From NCBI GenBank assembly GCA_016223135.1, contig JACRPQ010000014.1, positions 1 through 35,072 on the forward strand: a stretch of DNA of 35,072 nt. Reading direction: 5' to 3'. The translations under genes and the position numbers were made by a program. The stretch's first letter is position 1, and each line of letters starts with the position of its first letter. This stretch comes from Chloroflexota bacterium (GTDB taxonomy: Bacteria; Chloroflexota; Anaerolineae; Anaerolineales; Villigracilaceae). Of the stretch, positions 22,996 to 32,217 are shown piece by piece. The notes under the pieces are model-generated. The model was not told the origin of the DNA. It searched no databases and saw nothing but the letters and a program-made list of their open reading frames with translations.

Positions 22996-23622
22996 ATGTC
23001 CAACGTATACGCATCGAAACATCCGCTTGTTGCCCATAAACTTTCCCGTCTGAGAGATAAAAACACAGAGCCGAAAAAGTTCCGCGAATTGGTGCGTGAA
23101 ATCGCCGCACTGCTCACCTACGAAGCCACCGCCGACCTGATGGTGATGCCGCGCGAATTGGAGACTCCGCTTGCCAAAATGACCGGCTACGAACTCAAGG
23201 AGAAAATCGGGCTGGTCCCCATTTTACGGGCGGGGCTGGGAATGGTGGAAGGCGTGTGGAGCCTGATGCCCAGCGCGGAGGTCTGGCACATCGGTTTGTA
23301 CCGCGATGAGCATACGCTCAAGCCGGTGGAATACTACAACAAACTGCCCACCGAGCCGCGCGTTTCGGTTTGTCTGATTCTCGACCCCATGCTCGCTACA
23401 GGCGGTTCGGCAACCGCAACAGCAGAGATTTTGAAACGCTGGGGCGTGAAGAAAATCAAGTTCGTCGGGTTGATTGCCGCGCCGGAGGGCATCCGCGCCA
23501 TGCAGGAACAGCATCCCGACATTCCGATTCACATCGCCGCGATTGACAGCCACCTCAACGATAGAGCCTACATCGTCCCCGGTCTGGGCGACGCGGGAGA
23601 CAGGCAGTTTGGGACGGGGTAG
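22996..23622 (+). CDS. upp: uracil phosphoribosyltransferase
   Basis: A 208-residue pyrimidine-salvage enzyme making UMP from uracil and PRPP. The PRPP-binding loop is [15 protein letters not shown]. Family segments include the N-terminal [20 protein letters not shown] (normally N-V-x-xxHPLxxHKLxxxR), [13 protein letters not shown] and the C-terminal uracil-binding stretch [22 protein letters not shown] lies 5 nt before the ATG at 22996; a TTG 12 nt earlier is less likely. The length is normal. It is followed on the same strand by the alcohol dehydrogenase gene after a 67-nt repeat-containing spacer. Confidence 0.97.
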   Translation: MSNVYASKHPLVAHKLSRLRDKNTEPKKFRELVREIAALLTYEATADLMVMPRELETPLAKMTGYELKEKIGLVPILRAGLGMVEGVWSLMPSAEVWHIGLYRDEHTLKPVEYYNKLPTEPRVSVCLILDPMLATGGSATATAEILKRWGVKKIKFVGLIAAPEGIRAMQEQHPDIPIHIAAIDSHLNDRAYIVPGLGDAGDRQFGTG

Positions 23623-23623
23623 G

Positions 23624-23650
23624 TTGGTAATTGGTAATTGGTAACTGGCA
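23624..23650. repeat. TTGGTAA heptamer tandem repeat
   Basis: Three TTGGTAA units in a row, then CTGGCAG, directly after the upp stop. Similar to the GTGATTGGTGACC stretch inside queA. Confidence 0.65.
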
Positions 23651-23689
23651 GATTGGAAAGTTGATTCTGCCCGGAGCGATTGAGCCACT

Positions 23690-24724
23690 ATGAAAGCCAT
23701 GCTTCTGAAAGAGATTGCATCTTTCAAAGACAATCCAGCTCCGCTTGCGCTGGAGGAGATGGACGAACCCAGGCTGGGCGAGGGCGAAATCTTAATTCGC
23801 GTCACGCGCTGCGGGGTCTGCCACACCGAACTGGACGAAATCGAGGGGCGGACTCCGCCTCCGCGCCTGCCGGTGGTGTTGGGGCATCAGGTGGTGGGCG
23901 TGGTGGTGGATGTTGGCGAACGTCCGCTGCACACGGCACGTATCGGTCAACGCGTGGGCGTGGCATGGATCGCCTCTGCGTGCGGGAAGTGCCATCACTG
24001 CCTGACAGGGAACGAAAACCTGTGCGCCGACTTCAAAGCCACCGGGCGCGACGTGGACGGCGGCTACGCCGAGTACATGAAGGTGCGCGCCGAATTTGCC
24101 CATCCCCTCCCCGACGCATTCAGCGACTCGGAAGCCGCGCCGCTGTTGTGCGCCGGCGCCATCGGCTATCGGTCACTGCGCTTGAGCAACATTCAGGACG
24201 GGCAAAATCTCGGCTTGATGGGCTTCGGCGGGTCGAACCATCTCGTGTTGAAGATGGCAAAGCACAAGTTTCCGAATGCAAAGATTTTTGTCTTCAGCCG
24301 CAATCCCGCCGAGCGCGAGTTTGCCCTGTCGCTGGGGGCGGCTTGGGCGGGCGCGATTGACCAGAGTCCGCTCGAGGGGTTGGATGCGGTCATTGACACC
24401 ACGCCGGTTTGGGGTCCAGTGAATGAAGCGCTGAAGGTCTTGAGTCCCGGCGGGAGGCTGGTGATCAACGCCATTCGCAAGGAAGAGTCCGATAAAGAAG
24501 TCCTCGCCCAATTGGATTATCCGTCGCAGTTGTGGATGGAGAAGGAAATCAAGAGCGTGGCAAACGTGACGCGCGCCGACGTGCGTGAGTTTTTGGAGTT
24601 GGCGGCGCAGGCGGGCATCAAGCCTGAGTTTCAGGAATACGAGTTGAAGGATGCCAACCGGGCATTGCTCGAATTGAAGCAGGGGAAAATTCGCGGCGCG
24701 AAAGTATTAACGATAGGAGATTGA
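23690..24724 (+). CDS. zinc-dependent alcohol dehydrogenase (AdhA-like)
   Basis: A 344-residue medium-chain dehydrogenase. Catalytic zinc ligands are C44 (CGVCHTEL) and H66 (GHQVVG). The four structural-zinc cysteines are C98, C101, C104 and C112 (ACGKCHHCLTGNENLC). The nucleotide-binding loop is GLMGFGGSNHL, a variant of GxGxxG typical of the AdhA-like subgroup. It would oxidise or reduce alcohol/aldehyde pairs with NAD(P); the substrate is unknown. The length is normal and no frameshift is seen. The Shine-Dalgarno is weak (GGAG, distant). The stop codon is 1 nt before the methyltransferase start, so the two genes are co-transcribed. Confidence 0.93.
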   Translation: MKAMLLKEIASFKDNPAPLALEEMDEPRLGEGEILIRVTRCGVCHTELDEIEGRTPPPRLPVVLGHQVVGVVVDVGERPLHTARIGQRVGVAWIASACGKCHHCLTGNENLCADFKATGRDVDGGYAEYMKVRAEFAHPLPDAFSDSEAAPLLCAGAIGYRSLRLSNIQDGQNLGLMGFGGSNHLVLKMAKHKFPNAKIFVFSRNPAEREFALSLGAAWAGAIDQSPLEGLDAVIDTTPVWGPVNEALKVLSPGGRLVINAIRKEESDKEVLAQLDYPSQLWMEKEIKSVANVTRADVREFLELAAQAGIKPEFQEYELKDANRALLELKQGKIRGAKVLTIGD

Positions 24725-24725
24725 A

Positions 24726-25466
24726 ATGATGGCGCACGCGCTCAAAGACCCCGAAGGAAACGAGATAAAGCATCTGCATCAGTTTGCCGACTTTGCAGGC
24801 AAACGTGTGCTGGAAATTGGATGCGGCGAGGGACGCCTGACCTGGCGCTACGCCTCCGCCTCGTCCCTGACCGTTGGGCTGGACCCTGACCGAAATGCCT
24901 TGCGCCTCGCCCGCATCAACCGCCCCTCCGACTTGGCGAAGAGAGTTCACTTCGTCAACGCCCACGCCGAACATATCCCCTTCCGCAAAGAGACTTTCGA
25001 CATCGCCGTCCTCGCCTGGTCGCTCTGATGAATTGCCCATGCGGGCATGGTGCATGCCCTGGCTGAAATTCACAGAACGCTCGCGCCTGACGGCGTCCTG
25101 ATTGACCTGCGTCCGCTTTGTGACCGCTGGAGCATCGAAGTGTTCTCCGCCCGCGAAACGCGCGAGACGGGTCACGTTACTGACCTGCCGCTCGGCTTGG
25201 AAGACGACGCCGCCGCGAACAACGCCATGAAAGAAGCCGAAATCAATGGCTGGTTCACACGCGAAAGAGAGACGTTCTTCCCGCTGCATTACGTCTGGGA
25301 CACCGCCAGCGACATGGAAAAATGGGTGGATGAGGAATGGACGAACTTCATCGGTCTCGATGAGGAGGCGAGGCGTGCCACCCGCTCCGCCTGGGCGCTG
25401 GGCGACGCGGACAGCCGCGTCCGCATCCGGGCGAAGATGCTGCTGACAAGGTGGAGAAAGTCATAA
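24726..25466 (+). CDS. class I SAM methyltransferase with two in-frame TGA codons (candidate Sec-Sec selenoprotein)
   Basis: A 246-codon frame interrupted only by TGA TGA at codons 101-102 (25026-25031). Before them: motif I VLEIGCGEGRLTW (about 28-40), the acidic GLDPD (51-55) and FDIAVLAWSL (91-100). After them, still in the same frame: IAHAGMVHALAEIHRTLAPDG, the conserved end of a UbiE-like core, then an intact, well-composed C-terminus to codon 246. The downstream 144 codons show no decay. A stem-loop resembling a bacterial SECIS follows the TGAs (25035-25063). If both TGAs are read as selenocysteine, the protein is full length, with a Sec pair at the end of core strand 4, near the methyl-acceptor pocket. 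Otherwise it is a 100-residue truncated pseudogene. AGGAG lies 6 nt before the ATG at 24726. The substrate is unknown. Confidence 0.78.
25035..25063 (+). promoter_or_regulatory. SECIS-like stem-loop
   Basis: Upper stem GGGCAT (25043-25048) with ATGCCC (25054-25059) around the loop GGTGC; the closing G-C of that loop can also pair. Lower stem GCC (25035-25037) with GGC (25061-25063). The first loop G is 17 nt after the second TGA and 20 nt after the first, inside the roughly 16-37 nt window of the bacterial SECIS model, and the loop starts with GG as that model expects. Confidence 0.6.
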
Positions 25467-25561
25467 CTGCCAGCTGGAAATCGTCTCGAAAGACTACAAA
25501 CCGGAGAAACAATTCATGGCGAAGTGCGTATTTTAAGTAACGTCATCATGAAAGAGAAAAT

Positions 25562-26518
25562 ATGAACCAAACCACTGGTAACCCGGAAGACTTTAAATCA
25601 AGACCGACACCTTCCCGCCTCTGGCAAATCTTGCGCCTGATCCCCTTGGCTCTCATGCTCCTCAGCGTGGGCATTCTTGTGGTCATGTTCCTGATGGGCG
25701 GCATGATCAAGATTGCTGCATGGTATTTGGCGCAACTCCTGCTCCCCATTCTCGGTCTGCTCTCGCTGACTACGCTCGTCATCTACGCCATCGCAAAACG
25801 GAAGTTCAACCGCCTCATGGGCATGACCGTTATCAGTGCGCTCGTGTGCCTGTCACCGGCTGTTATGCTGGTCAAGCCAATAGCTTTTCCTGCCTCGCTT
25901 GAGAAAACGACACCTTCCGCAACCGTGCGCCTGCCCGCAGATGTTCCGCTTCAAGTGGCTTGGGGAGGAGACAAGATCGAGACAAACTACCACGCCGCGG
26001 CGCCCGATCAACGCTGGGCATACGACTTTCTCGTGGCGCCTTTCTTAAACGGGAGCGACAAAGTGGAAGATTACGGTTGTTACGGCGTCCCAGTCCTTGC
26101 ACCCGCGGACGGATTGGTGGTAAAAACCCGCGACGGCGAACCGGACGAGGTGCCGGGGATCTCCTCCAATAACCTTACCGCCCCTGAGGGTAATTTTGTC
26201 GCAATCCAACTGAAGGAAACCGGGACCTATTTGATCATTGCCCATCTGAAGCCAGGCAGTGTGCGCGTAAAAGTCGGTGACACTGTCGTGGAGGGACAAG
26301 TCATCGGCGCATGCGGCAACTCCGGCAACACGAGCGAACCGCACATCCACATCCACCATCAGCGGCAAGACCCCAACCTCTATCCGCTCAATTTTGCAGA
26401 GGGGCTACCGCTGTACTTCAGGGACCATAACGGTCCTCCAATGCCTGTTGGAGGGTTCAGAATGGATGGAGAGAGGATCATCCTGACTGGGGATGTTGTA
26501 CAACACATCGGGAAGTAA
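25562..26518 (+). CDS. membrane-anchored M23 (LytM-type) peptidase
   Basis: A 318-residue protein with three N-terminal hydrophobic segments (about 25-50, 52-76 and 88-108) and a C-terminal M23 domain outside the membrane. The domain starts with QVAWGGDKIETNYHAAAPDQRWAYDF, which holds the first histidine and an aspartate. It continues through VLAPADGLVV, IAHLKPGSVRVKVGDTVVEGQ and CGNSGNTSEPHIHIHHQ, whose HxH is the second zinc/catalytic motif. Family members cleave peptidoglycan cross-links or are inactive regulators; the metal ligands look complete. The Shine-Dalgarno is weak. The 95-nt spacer before it (25467-25561) holds nothing recognisable. Confidence 0.88.
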   Translation: MNQTTGNPEDFKSRPTPSRLWQILRLIPLALMLLSVGILVVMFLMGGMIKIAAWYLAQLLLPILGLLSLTTLVIYAIAKRKFNRLMGMTVISALVCLSPAVMLVKPIAFPASLEKTTPSATVRLPADVPLQVAWGGDKIETNYHAAAPDQRWAYDFLVAPFLNGSDKVEDYGCYGVPVLAPADGLVVKTRDGEPDEVPGISSNNLTAPEGNFVAIQLKETGTYLIIAHLKPGSVRVKVGDTVVEGQVIGACGNSGNTSEPHIHIHHQRQDPNLYPLNFAEGLPLYFRDHNGPPMPVGGFRMDGERIILTGDVVQHIGK

Positions 26519-26551
26519 AAGACGGGGTGAGAACTAGACCAGACGTGGAGG

Positions 26552-26592
26552 ATCAGCCTATTCAGGGTGAGGAATACCTTGAATAGGCTGAT
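26552..26592. terminator. hairpin between convergent genes
   Basis: ATCAGCCTATTCA (26552-26564) pairs perfectly with 26580-26592 and extends by three more pairs (one G-T), with a 9-nt loop. No T-run on either side. It lies between the M23 gene and the convergent HExxH gene. Confidence 0.6.
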
Positions 26593-26615
26593 GAGATGAA
26601 AAAGTAAATTACAGC

Positions 26616-27371
26616 CTACTGCACATCCAACCCGCTGAGGCGCGACAGCAACTTATGGACCAGCATGGTCGGCAGAAGCAGCAAAGCGTGAATGGCGGAA
26701 CTCAACCCCAAAATCACCGCCACCGAATTGAGAAAACCGCTCACCCGCGGCGCGACATTTGCCAACATCCACGGACCCGCGCCGACCAGCAGGGCAAAAG
26801 CGAAGAGTATCCCCACCGAAATTAACAACTCCAGCCAGGCATGGCGATCTGATTCGGAGGGCATCATGGTGCTGCTCACAGTAAACGCAAGGTAAAACCA
26901 GAGATAGAAGTCTTTCACTGTTGGCAAAAGCCGAACCCCCAGCCAAAACAAAGCGAATTGCCCGCTGCGGAGCGTATCCCACAGCACACGCATCTCCAGG
27001 CGATAGATGGCAACATAGGCGACGAACAACGTCCCGAAAATCAATGGCGCGGCGCCGATCAGCGAATCGCGCACGATGTCCGATTTGGCGGTTTCCACAT
27101 AACCCAGCTGCAGGCGTCCGTTCGGCAGGGCGCGCGGGATGACGGAGAAGCCGCCCGTGCGCACGCGCAGGAGCTTTGCCGTCAGGAAGTGACTGAGTTC
27201 ATGCAAAAAGACGCCGGGCAAAAATAGAATTTGAAAGAATACGATGGTGAAACGCGCATCGCGGGTGAGGAGCAAAAACACCGCCTGTATTTCGCGGTGC
27301 AAAAACCGCTGGAGAAAGACCAGCGGCACGAGCATGGCAACAAACCAGAAGAAGCCAGCAAGTTGGGTCAT
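26616..27371 (-). CDS. HExxH integral membrane protein (M50-like)
   Basis: A 251-residue polytopic membrane protein with about six hydrophobic segments. HELSH within FLPGVFLHELSHFLTAKLL gives a zinc-binding HExxH inside a membrane helix, as in site-2/M50 proteases. A convincing distal Asp motif is not seen, so the protein could be an inactive or divergent relative. The frame runs upstream into a minisatellite; the ATG at 27371 (MTQLAGFFWFVAML) is the sensible start. No good Shine-Dalgarno is present. It lies 131 nt downstream of tpiA on the same strand. Confidence 0.75.
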   Translation of the reverse strand: MTQLAGFFWFVAMLVPLVFLQRFLHREIQAVFLLLTRDARFTIVFFQILFLPGVFLHELSHFLTAKLLRVRTGGFSVIPRALPNGRLQLGYVETAKSDIVRDSLIGAAPLIFGTLFVAYVAIYRLEMRVLWDTLRSGQFALFWLGVRLLPTVKDFYLWFYLAFTVSSTMMPSESDRHAWLELLISVGILFAFALLVGAGPWMLANVAPRVSGFLNSVAVILGLSSAIHALLLLPTMLVHKLLSRLSGLDVQ

Positions 27372-27399
27372 GGGGAAAGTAAATGCAAGAGGGGTATAA

Positions 27400-27502
27400 G
27401 TGTACAAGTATACAAGTACACAGGTAAACAAGTAAACAGGTTGAACTTGTGTACCTATGTACCTGTGTACTTGTGTACCTGTGTACCTGTGTACATTTGT
27501 AC
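27400..27502. repeat. palindromic decamer minisatellite downstream of tpiA
   Basis: Units such as ACAAGTACAC/AGGTAAACAA run to a centre CAGGTTGAACTT and continue as TGTGTACCTG/TGTGTACTTG units up to the tpiA stop. Left and right halves are largely complementary, so the DNA or RNA can fold back. A second array in inverted relation is at 28289-28413. Confidence 0.85.
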
Positions 27503-28261
27503 CTACTTCACAGCCGCCCTCACAATCGCGACAAACTCACCCGCCTTCAGGCTTGCGCCGCCCACCAGCGCCCCGTCAATTTCGGGCTGCTGGAAGAATT
27601 CGGAGGCATTCGCCGCCGTGACCGACCCACCATACAGGATGCGCATCGCTTGTGCAGTTTCCTCGCCGAACAAACGGCTCAGGGCTGGACGAATGACCTG
27701 TCCATGCACAAAATTGGCGTTTTCCCCGCTGGAGGCTTTTCCCGTGCCGATTGCCCACACGGGTTCATACGCGACCACAATGCGCGCAGCGTTGGCAGGA
27801 GCGACGTCAGCCAAGCCCAAGGTGATTTGGCGCAGGACCACTTCCGAGGTCCGCCCCGATTCGTATTCTTCCAGCGTCTCTCCTACGCAGACGATGGGAG
27901 TCAGGTCGTGTTTGAGCGCGGCGTGCAATTTCTTGTTGACCGTCGCATCGGTCTCGCCGAAATATGTCCGCCGTTCCGAGTGACCGATGATGACATAGCC
28001 GCATAATTCTTTGACCATGCCCGGCGACACCTCGCCGGTGAAAGCGCCCTTCTCCTCCCAATGCATGTTCTGCGCGCCAAGACCAATGCCGCTCCCCTCC
28101 AGCATGGAAGTGACGGCAAAGAGCGAAGTAAACGGCGGGCAAAGGACTTTCTCCACGCCGGCAACGTCCGTCAATGGACCCAGCAGTTGCGAAACCAGTT
28201 CGCGCGCCTCGGCGGCGGTCTTGTTCATCTTCCAGTTCCCAGCGACAAAGGGGGTACGCAT
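27503..28261 (-). CDS. tpiA: triosephosphate isomerase
   Basis: A 252-residue cytosolic glycolytic enzyme interconverting dihydroxyacetone phosphate and glyceraldehyde 3-phosphate. Catalytic residues are K11 with N9 (GNWKMN), the histidine in VIIGHSERR, the base glutamate in VVAYEPVWAIGTG and the phosphate-binding GGSV. The frame extends upstream through minisatellite DNA, but GGAGG lies 4 nt before the ATG at 28261. It is the last gene of gap-pgk-tpiA and is flanked by decamer arrays. Confidence 0.97.
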   Translation of the reverse strand: MRTPFVAGNWKMNKTAAEARELVSQLLGPLTDVAGVEKVLCPPFTSLFAVTSMLEGSGIGLGAQNMHWEEKGAFTGEVSPGMVKELCGYVIIGHSERRTYFGETDATVNKKLHAALKHDLTPIVCVGETLEEYESGRTSEVVLRQITLGLADVAPANAARIVVAYEPVWAIGTGKASSGENANFVHGQVIRPALSRLFGEETAQAMRILYGGSVTAANASEFFQQPEIDGALVGGASLKAGEFVAIVRAAVK

Positions 28262-28288
28262 GGCGCCTCCAGATTTTGTATGTTGATG

Positions 28289-28413
28289 TATACAGGTAAA
28301 CAAGTACACAGGTACATAAGTTCAACCTGTTTACCTGTTTACCTGTTTACCTGTTTACCTGTGTACTTGTGTACTTGTGTGCTTGTTTCCTTGTGTACCT
28401 TTGTACCTGTGTA
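28289..28413. repeat. palindromic decamer minisatellite between pgk and tpiA
   Basis: TACAGGTAAACAAGTACACA-type units run to a centre AAGTTCAACCTG, then come four CTGTTTAC-type units and several TGTGTACTTG/CTTTGTACCTG units, ending at the pgk stop. The centre is the exact complement of the centre of the 27400-27502 array, so the two are inverted copies around tpiA. Confidence 0.85.
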
Positions 28414-29586
28414 CTATTTATCCATCAGCGCCGCCACGCCGGGCAGTTCCCTGCCTTCAAGAAATTCCAGCGACGCGCCGCCGCCGGTGGAGACGTGCGT
28501 CATCTGTTTGGCGACGCCCGCCTTTTTAACTGCGCTCGCCGAATCGCCGCCGCCGATGACAGTCACCGCACTGGAGTCTGCCAACATGCGGGCGAGGGCA
28601 AACGTCCCTTCGGCAAACTTGGGTATTTCAAACACGCCCACGGGTCCGTTCCACACGATGAGTTTCGCGCCGTTCAATGCCTGCTTGTACAACTCGATGG
28701 TCTTCGGTCCCACATCGAGCATGCGCCAGCCGGCAGGGATTTTGTCCACGTCCACAATTTGCGTGTTTGCTTCGGCGTCGAATCTATCTGCAATGACCGC
28801 GTCCACCGGCAGGATGAGTTTATCGCCAGACTTTGCCATAATGGACTTGGCGGTTTCAATGGAGGCTTCCTCGACCAGGCTGTCCTGCATATTGAAGCCC
28901 TTCGCGGCAAGGAAGGTGTTCGCCATGCCGCCGCCGATAATCAATTTATCGCACTTGGAGAGCAGAGTTTCGACGACCAGAATCTTGTCGCTAATTTTTG
29001 CCCCGCCGAGGATGGCAATGTAAGGATGTTCGGGATTGGCAACGGCTTTACCGAGATATTCAAGTTCCTGTTCCATCAGGAAACCGGCAACCGCCGGCAG
29101 GAAATGGGCGATTCCCTCCGTGGAGGCGTGAGCGCGGTGCGCCGAGCCGAACGCATCATTCACATAGATGTCTGCCAGCGCCGCCATTTGCTTTGCCAAC
29201 GCTGGATCGTTCTTCTCCTCTCCGGGATGGAAGCGGGTGTTTTCCAGCATGATGACTTCGCCGGGTTGCAGCGCCTTCGCCATCGCTTCCACTTCAGGAC
29301 CGACGCAATCGGGCGCCATTTTGACGGGAATCCCCAACAATGACGCTAAAACTTCGGCAGCGGGTTTCAGGCTGAATTGCGGGTCGGGACTGCCCTTCGG
29401 GCGCCCCAAGTGGCTGGCAAGCAGAAGTGAAGCGCCCTGTTCGAGACAATATTTGATGGTTGGCAGGGCAGCGCGGATACGCTTGTCGTCGGTGACTTTG
29501 CCGTCTGCCATCGGAACGTTGAAATCCACGCGCATGAAGACGCGTTTGCCCTTCAGGTCAATGTCTTTGACGGTCTTTTTGTTCAT
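28414..29586 (-). CDS. pgk: phosphoglycerate kinase
   Basis: A 390-residue two-domain glycolytic kinase, the usual length, making ATP from 1,3-bisphosphoglycerate. Visible signatures are [50 protein letters not shown], the GGGMANTFL loop, WNGPVGVFE and the C-terminal GGGDSASAV and [18 protein letters not shown] lies 6 nt before the ATG at 29586, next to a CCC-rich palindrome. Second gene of gap-pgk-tpiA. Confidence 0.98.
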   Translation of the reverse strand: MNKKTVKDIDLKGKRVFMRVDFNVPMADGKVTDDKRIRAALPTIKYCLEQGASLLLASHLGRPKGSPDPQFSLKPAAEVLASLLGIPVKMAPDCVGPEVEAMAKALQPGEVIMLENTRFHPGEEKNDPALAKQMAALADIYVNDAFGSAHRAHASTEGIAHFLPAVAGFLMEQELEYLGKAVANPEHPYIAILGGAKISDKILVVETLLSKCDKLIIGGGMANTFLAAKGFNMQDSLVEEASIETAKSIMAKSGDKLILPVDAVIADRFDAEANTQIVDVDKIPAGWRMLDVGPKTIELYKQALNGAKLIVWNGPVGVFEIPKFAEGTFALARMLADSSAVTVIGGGDSASAVKKAGVAKQMTHVSTGGGASLEFLEGRELPGVAALMDK

Positions 29587-29596
29587 GGTTGCTCCT

Positions 29597-29655
29597 ACCC
29601 CCACCCACACCCTCCCCCACATTGGAAGAAATTGGGGGAGGGCTGGGGAGGGGGT
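29597..29655. repeat. CCC-rich palindromic spacer repeat between gap and pgk
   Basis: ACCCTCCCCCA and TGGGGGAGGG arms around a 14-nt loop, flanked by further ACCCCCACCC and GGGGAGGGGGT. Related to 4011-4045 and 18049-18096. It ends exactly at the gap stop and begins at the pgk Shine-Dalgarno. Confidence 0.75.
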
Positions 29656-30801
<1,146 letters not shown>

Positions 30802-32133
30802 TTATTCCAGCGGACTGGTGTATTCGGCAAGAATGGTCATCAAGATGTCCGCCAGTTTCTTTGAGTCGTGCCGCCAAGGGTAGCCCGCATCTGCCAAATC
30901 GGCGCAGCGGAGGCGTCCATCTTCCAGGGACTTTTCGTCCACCTGCACCCATTGCGAGTCGTCGAGCAGTTTTCCATTGTAATTGTCGTTGCACAACACC
31001 ACATCGAAAAGACGCCCCCCCGCATGTTCTTCCAATACCCGCACATGGTCATGGCAGGAATAGAGGTCGGTTTCGCCTTTTTGCGTGGCGATGTTGCTCA
31101 CATACACCTTGAGCGCCCGGCTTGCCCGCAGCGCGCCAAGCAGATCGTGAACCAGCAGATTGGGCAGAAGACTGGTGTAGAGGCTGCCCGGTCCCACCAC
31201 AATCATATCGGCGTTGAGCAGGGCACGGATGACCGGCGGATACGCCGAGGCGTCGTTCGGTTCGAGCCAGACGCGCTGGACGCGTCCCTGCATTTGCGGG
31301 ATGCGGCTCTCGCCCTCCACCCGAACCTGATTCAACGAATGCGGCAATTGCATATCCGCCACCAACTTCACGTTATGCAACGTGGAAGGAAGCACGCGCC
31401 CACCCACCGAGAGCACCTTGCCCGACTCGGCAATGGCGCTCTCGAAACTGCCGGTAATCTCCGCCAGCGCCGTGATAAACAGATTTCCGAACGAGTGACC
31501 GTCCAAAATCCCCGCGCCGCTGAAGCGATACTGAAAGAGTTGCGTGAGCATTTGCTCATCATTGGAAAGCGCCGCCAGGCAGTTGCGAATATCGCCCGGC
31601 GGCAGGATGCCAAAACTCTCCCGTAGGCGACCCGACGACCCGCCGTCATCTGCCACAGTGACGACTGCGGTCAGGTTGCGGGTATAGGCTTTCAGTCCAC
31701 GCAGAAGCGTGGCAAGACCATGACCACCGCCGATGGCGACGATGCGCGGTCCGCGCTCGCGGCGGCGAAAGTTCTCCAAATCCTCCACCACTGTCCGCCC
31801 CGGACGAATATAGGGACGCAGAAGGGAACGGTTCAACTGCCAAATGCCATACGCCGCCAGCCCCACGCCCAAAATAGTAAAAATTGCCACACGCAGCCCG
31901 CGCGGTAAAAACCGCAGGGAGGCATAGGAGAGGATGGTGAGCAAAATGGGGTTTGTCGAGTCGGTGCGGTATAAATCCAGCAAAAAGATTGCCAGCCCCA
32001 CCCCAAGCAGTGTAATTCCAAGCAACACCAGAAAAAACCATCGCTTCACCCCCAAGCCCGGCACGAACCAGCGCCCCAATCCGCGCAGGTTTCTCCAAAA
32101 TTGGTCGTTATTTCGCGTTTTATTGCTTCTCAT
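30802..32133 (-). CDS. YvcK/CofD-like gluconeogenesis factor with membrane anchor
   Basis: A 443-residue protein. The conserved YvcK domain starts at VAIGGGHGLATLLRGLK (about 133) and includes VTVADDGGSSGRLR, PPGDIRNCLAAL, GHSFGNLF and VVGPGSLYTSLLP. YvcK proteins bind UDP-sugars and are needed for growth on gluconeogenic carbon and for cell-wall synthesis in Bacillus and mycobacteria. About 130 extra N-terminal residues contain two hydrophobic spans (WFFLVLLGITLLGVGLAIFL and VAIFTILGVGLAAYGIW), which would tether the domain to the membrane. A TTG 9 nt upstream is possible; the ATG at 32133 is preferred. Its place next to gap-pgk-tpiA matches a role in central carbon flux. Confidence 0.92.
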   Translation of the reverse strand: MRSNKTRNNDQFWRNLRGLGRWFVPGLGVKRWFFLVLLGITLLGVGLAIFLLDLYRTDSTNPILLTILSYASLRFLPRGLRVAIFTILGVGLAAYGIWQLNRSLLRPYIRPGRTVVEDLENFRRRERGPRIVAIGGGHGLATLLRGLKAYTRNLTAVVTVADDGGSSGRLRESFGILPPGDIRNCLAALSNDEQMLTQLFQYRFSGAGILDGHSFGNLFITALAEITGSFESAIAESGKVLSVGGRVLPSTLHNVKLVADMQLPHSLNQVRVEGESRIPQMQGRVQRVWLEPNDASAYPPVIRALLNADMIVVGPGSLYTSLLPNLLVHDLLGALRASRALKVYVSNIATQKGETDLYSCHDHVRVLEEHAGGRLFDVVLCNDNYNGKLLDDSQWVQVDEKSLEDGRLRCADLADAGYPWRHDSKKLADILMTILAEYTSPLE

Positions 32134-32204
32134 GGTAAACAAGTCTAGCAGGGAGGGCGCGCAAAGTCAATCGAAGCGCTGACGGCTGCCGGGAGTGTCT
32201 CGGT

Positions 32205-32210
32205 TATAAT
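32205..32210 (+). promoter_or_regulatory. -10 box of the ROK kinase gene (leaderless arrangement)
   Basis: TATAAT exactly 7 nt before the ATG at 32218, so transcription would start at or near the start codon. CTGACG near 32179 is a weak -35. Confidence 0.55.
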
Positions 32211-32217
32211 TGCCGCC

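Noticed and set aside
24726-25466. Plain pseudogene or frameshift reading of the methyltransferase
   Set aside because: There is no frameshift: both halves are in the same frame and separated by two TGA codons only, with a well-placed hairpin and no other damage. A nonsense pseudogene remains possible but is the weaker reading.
24726-25466. Genome-wide reassignment of TGA to Trp or Gly
   Set aside because: Other intact genes here end in TGA (the Roco, Sll1717-type ATPase and alcohol dehydrogenase genes), so TGA is a normal stop.
27231-28006. Cysteine/tyrosine/valine-rich plus-strand peptides (LCTCVPVYLCT type)
   Set aside because: They are translations of the decamer minisatellites at 27400-27502 and 28289-28413, without a ribosome-binding site.
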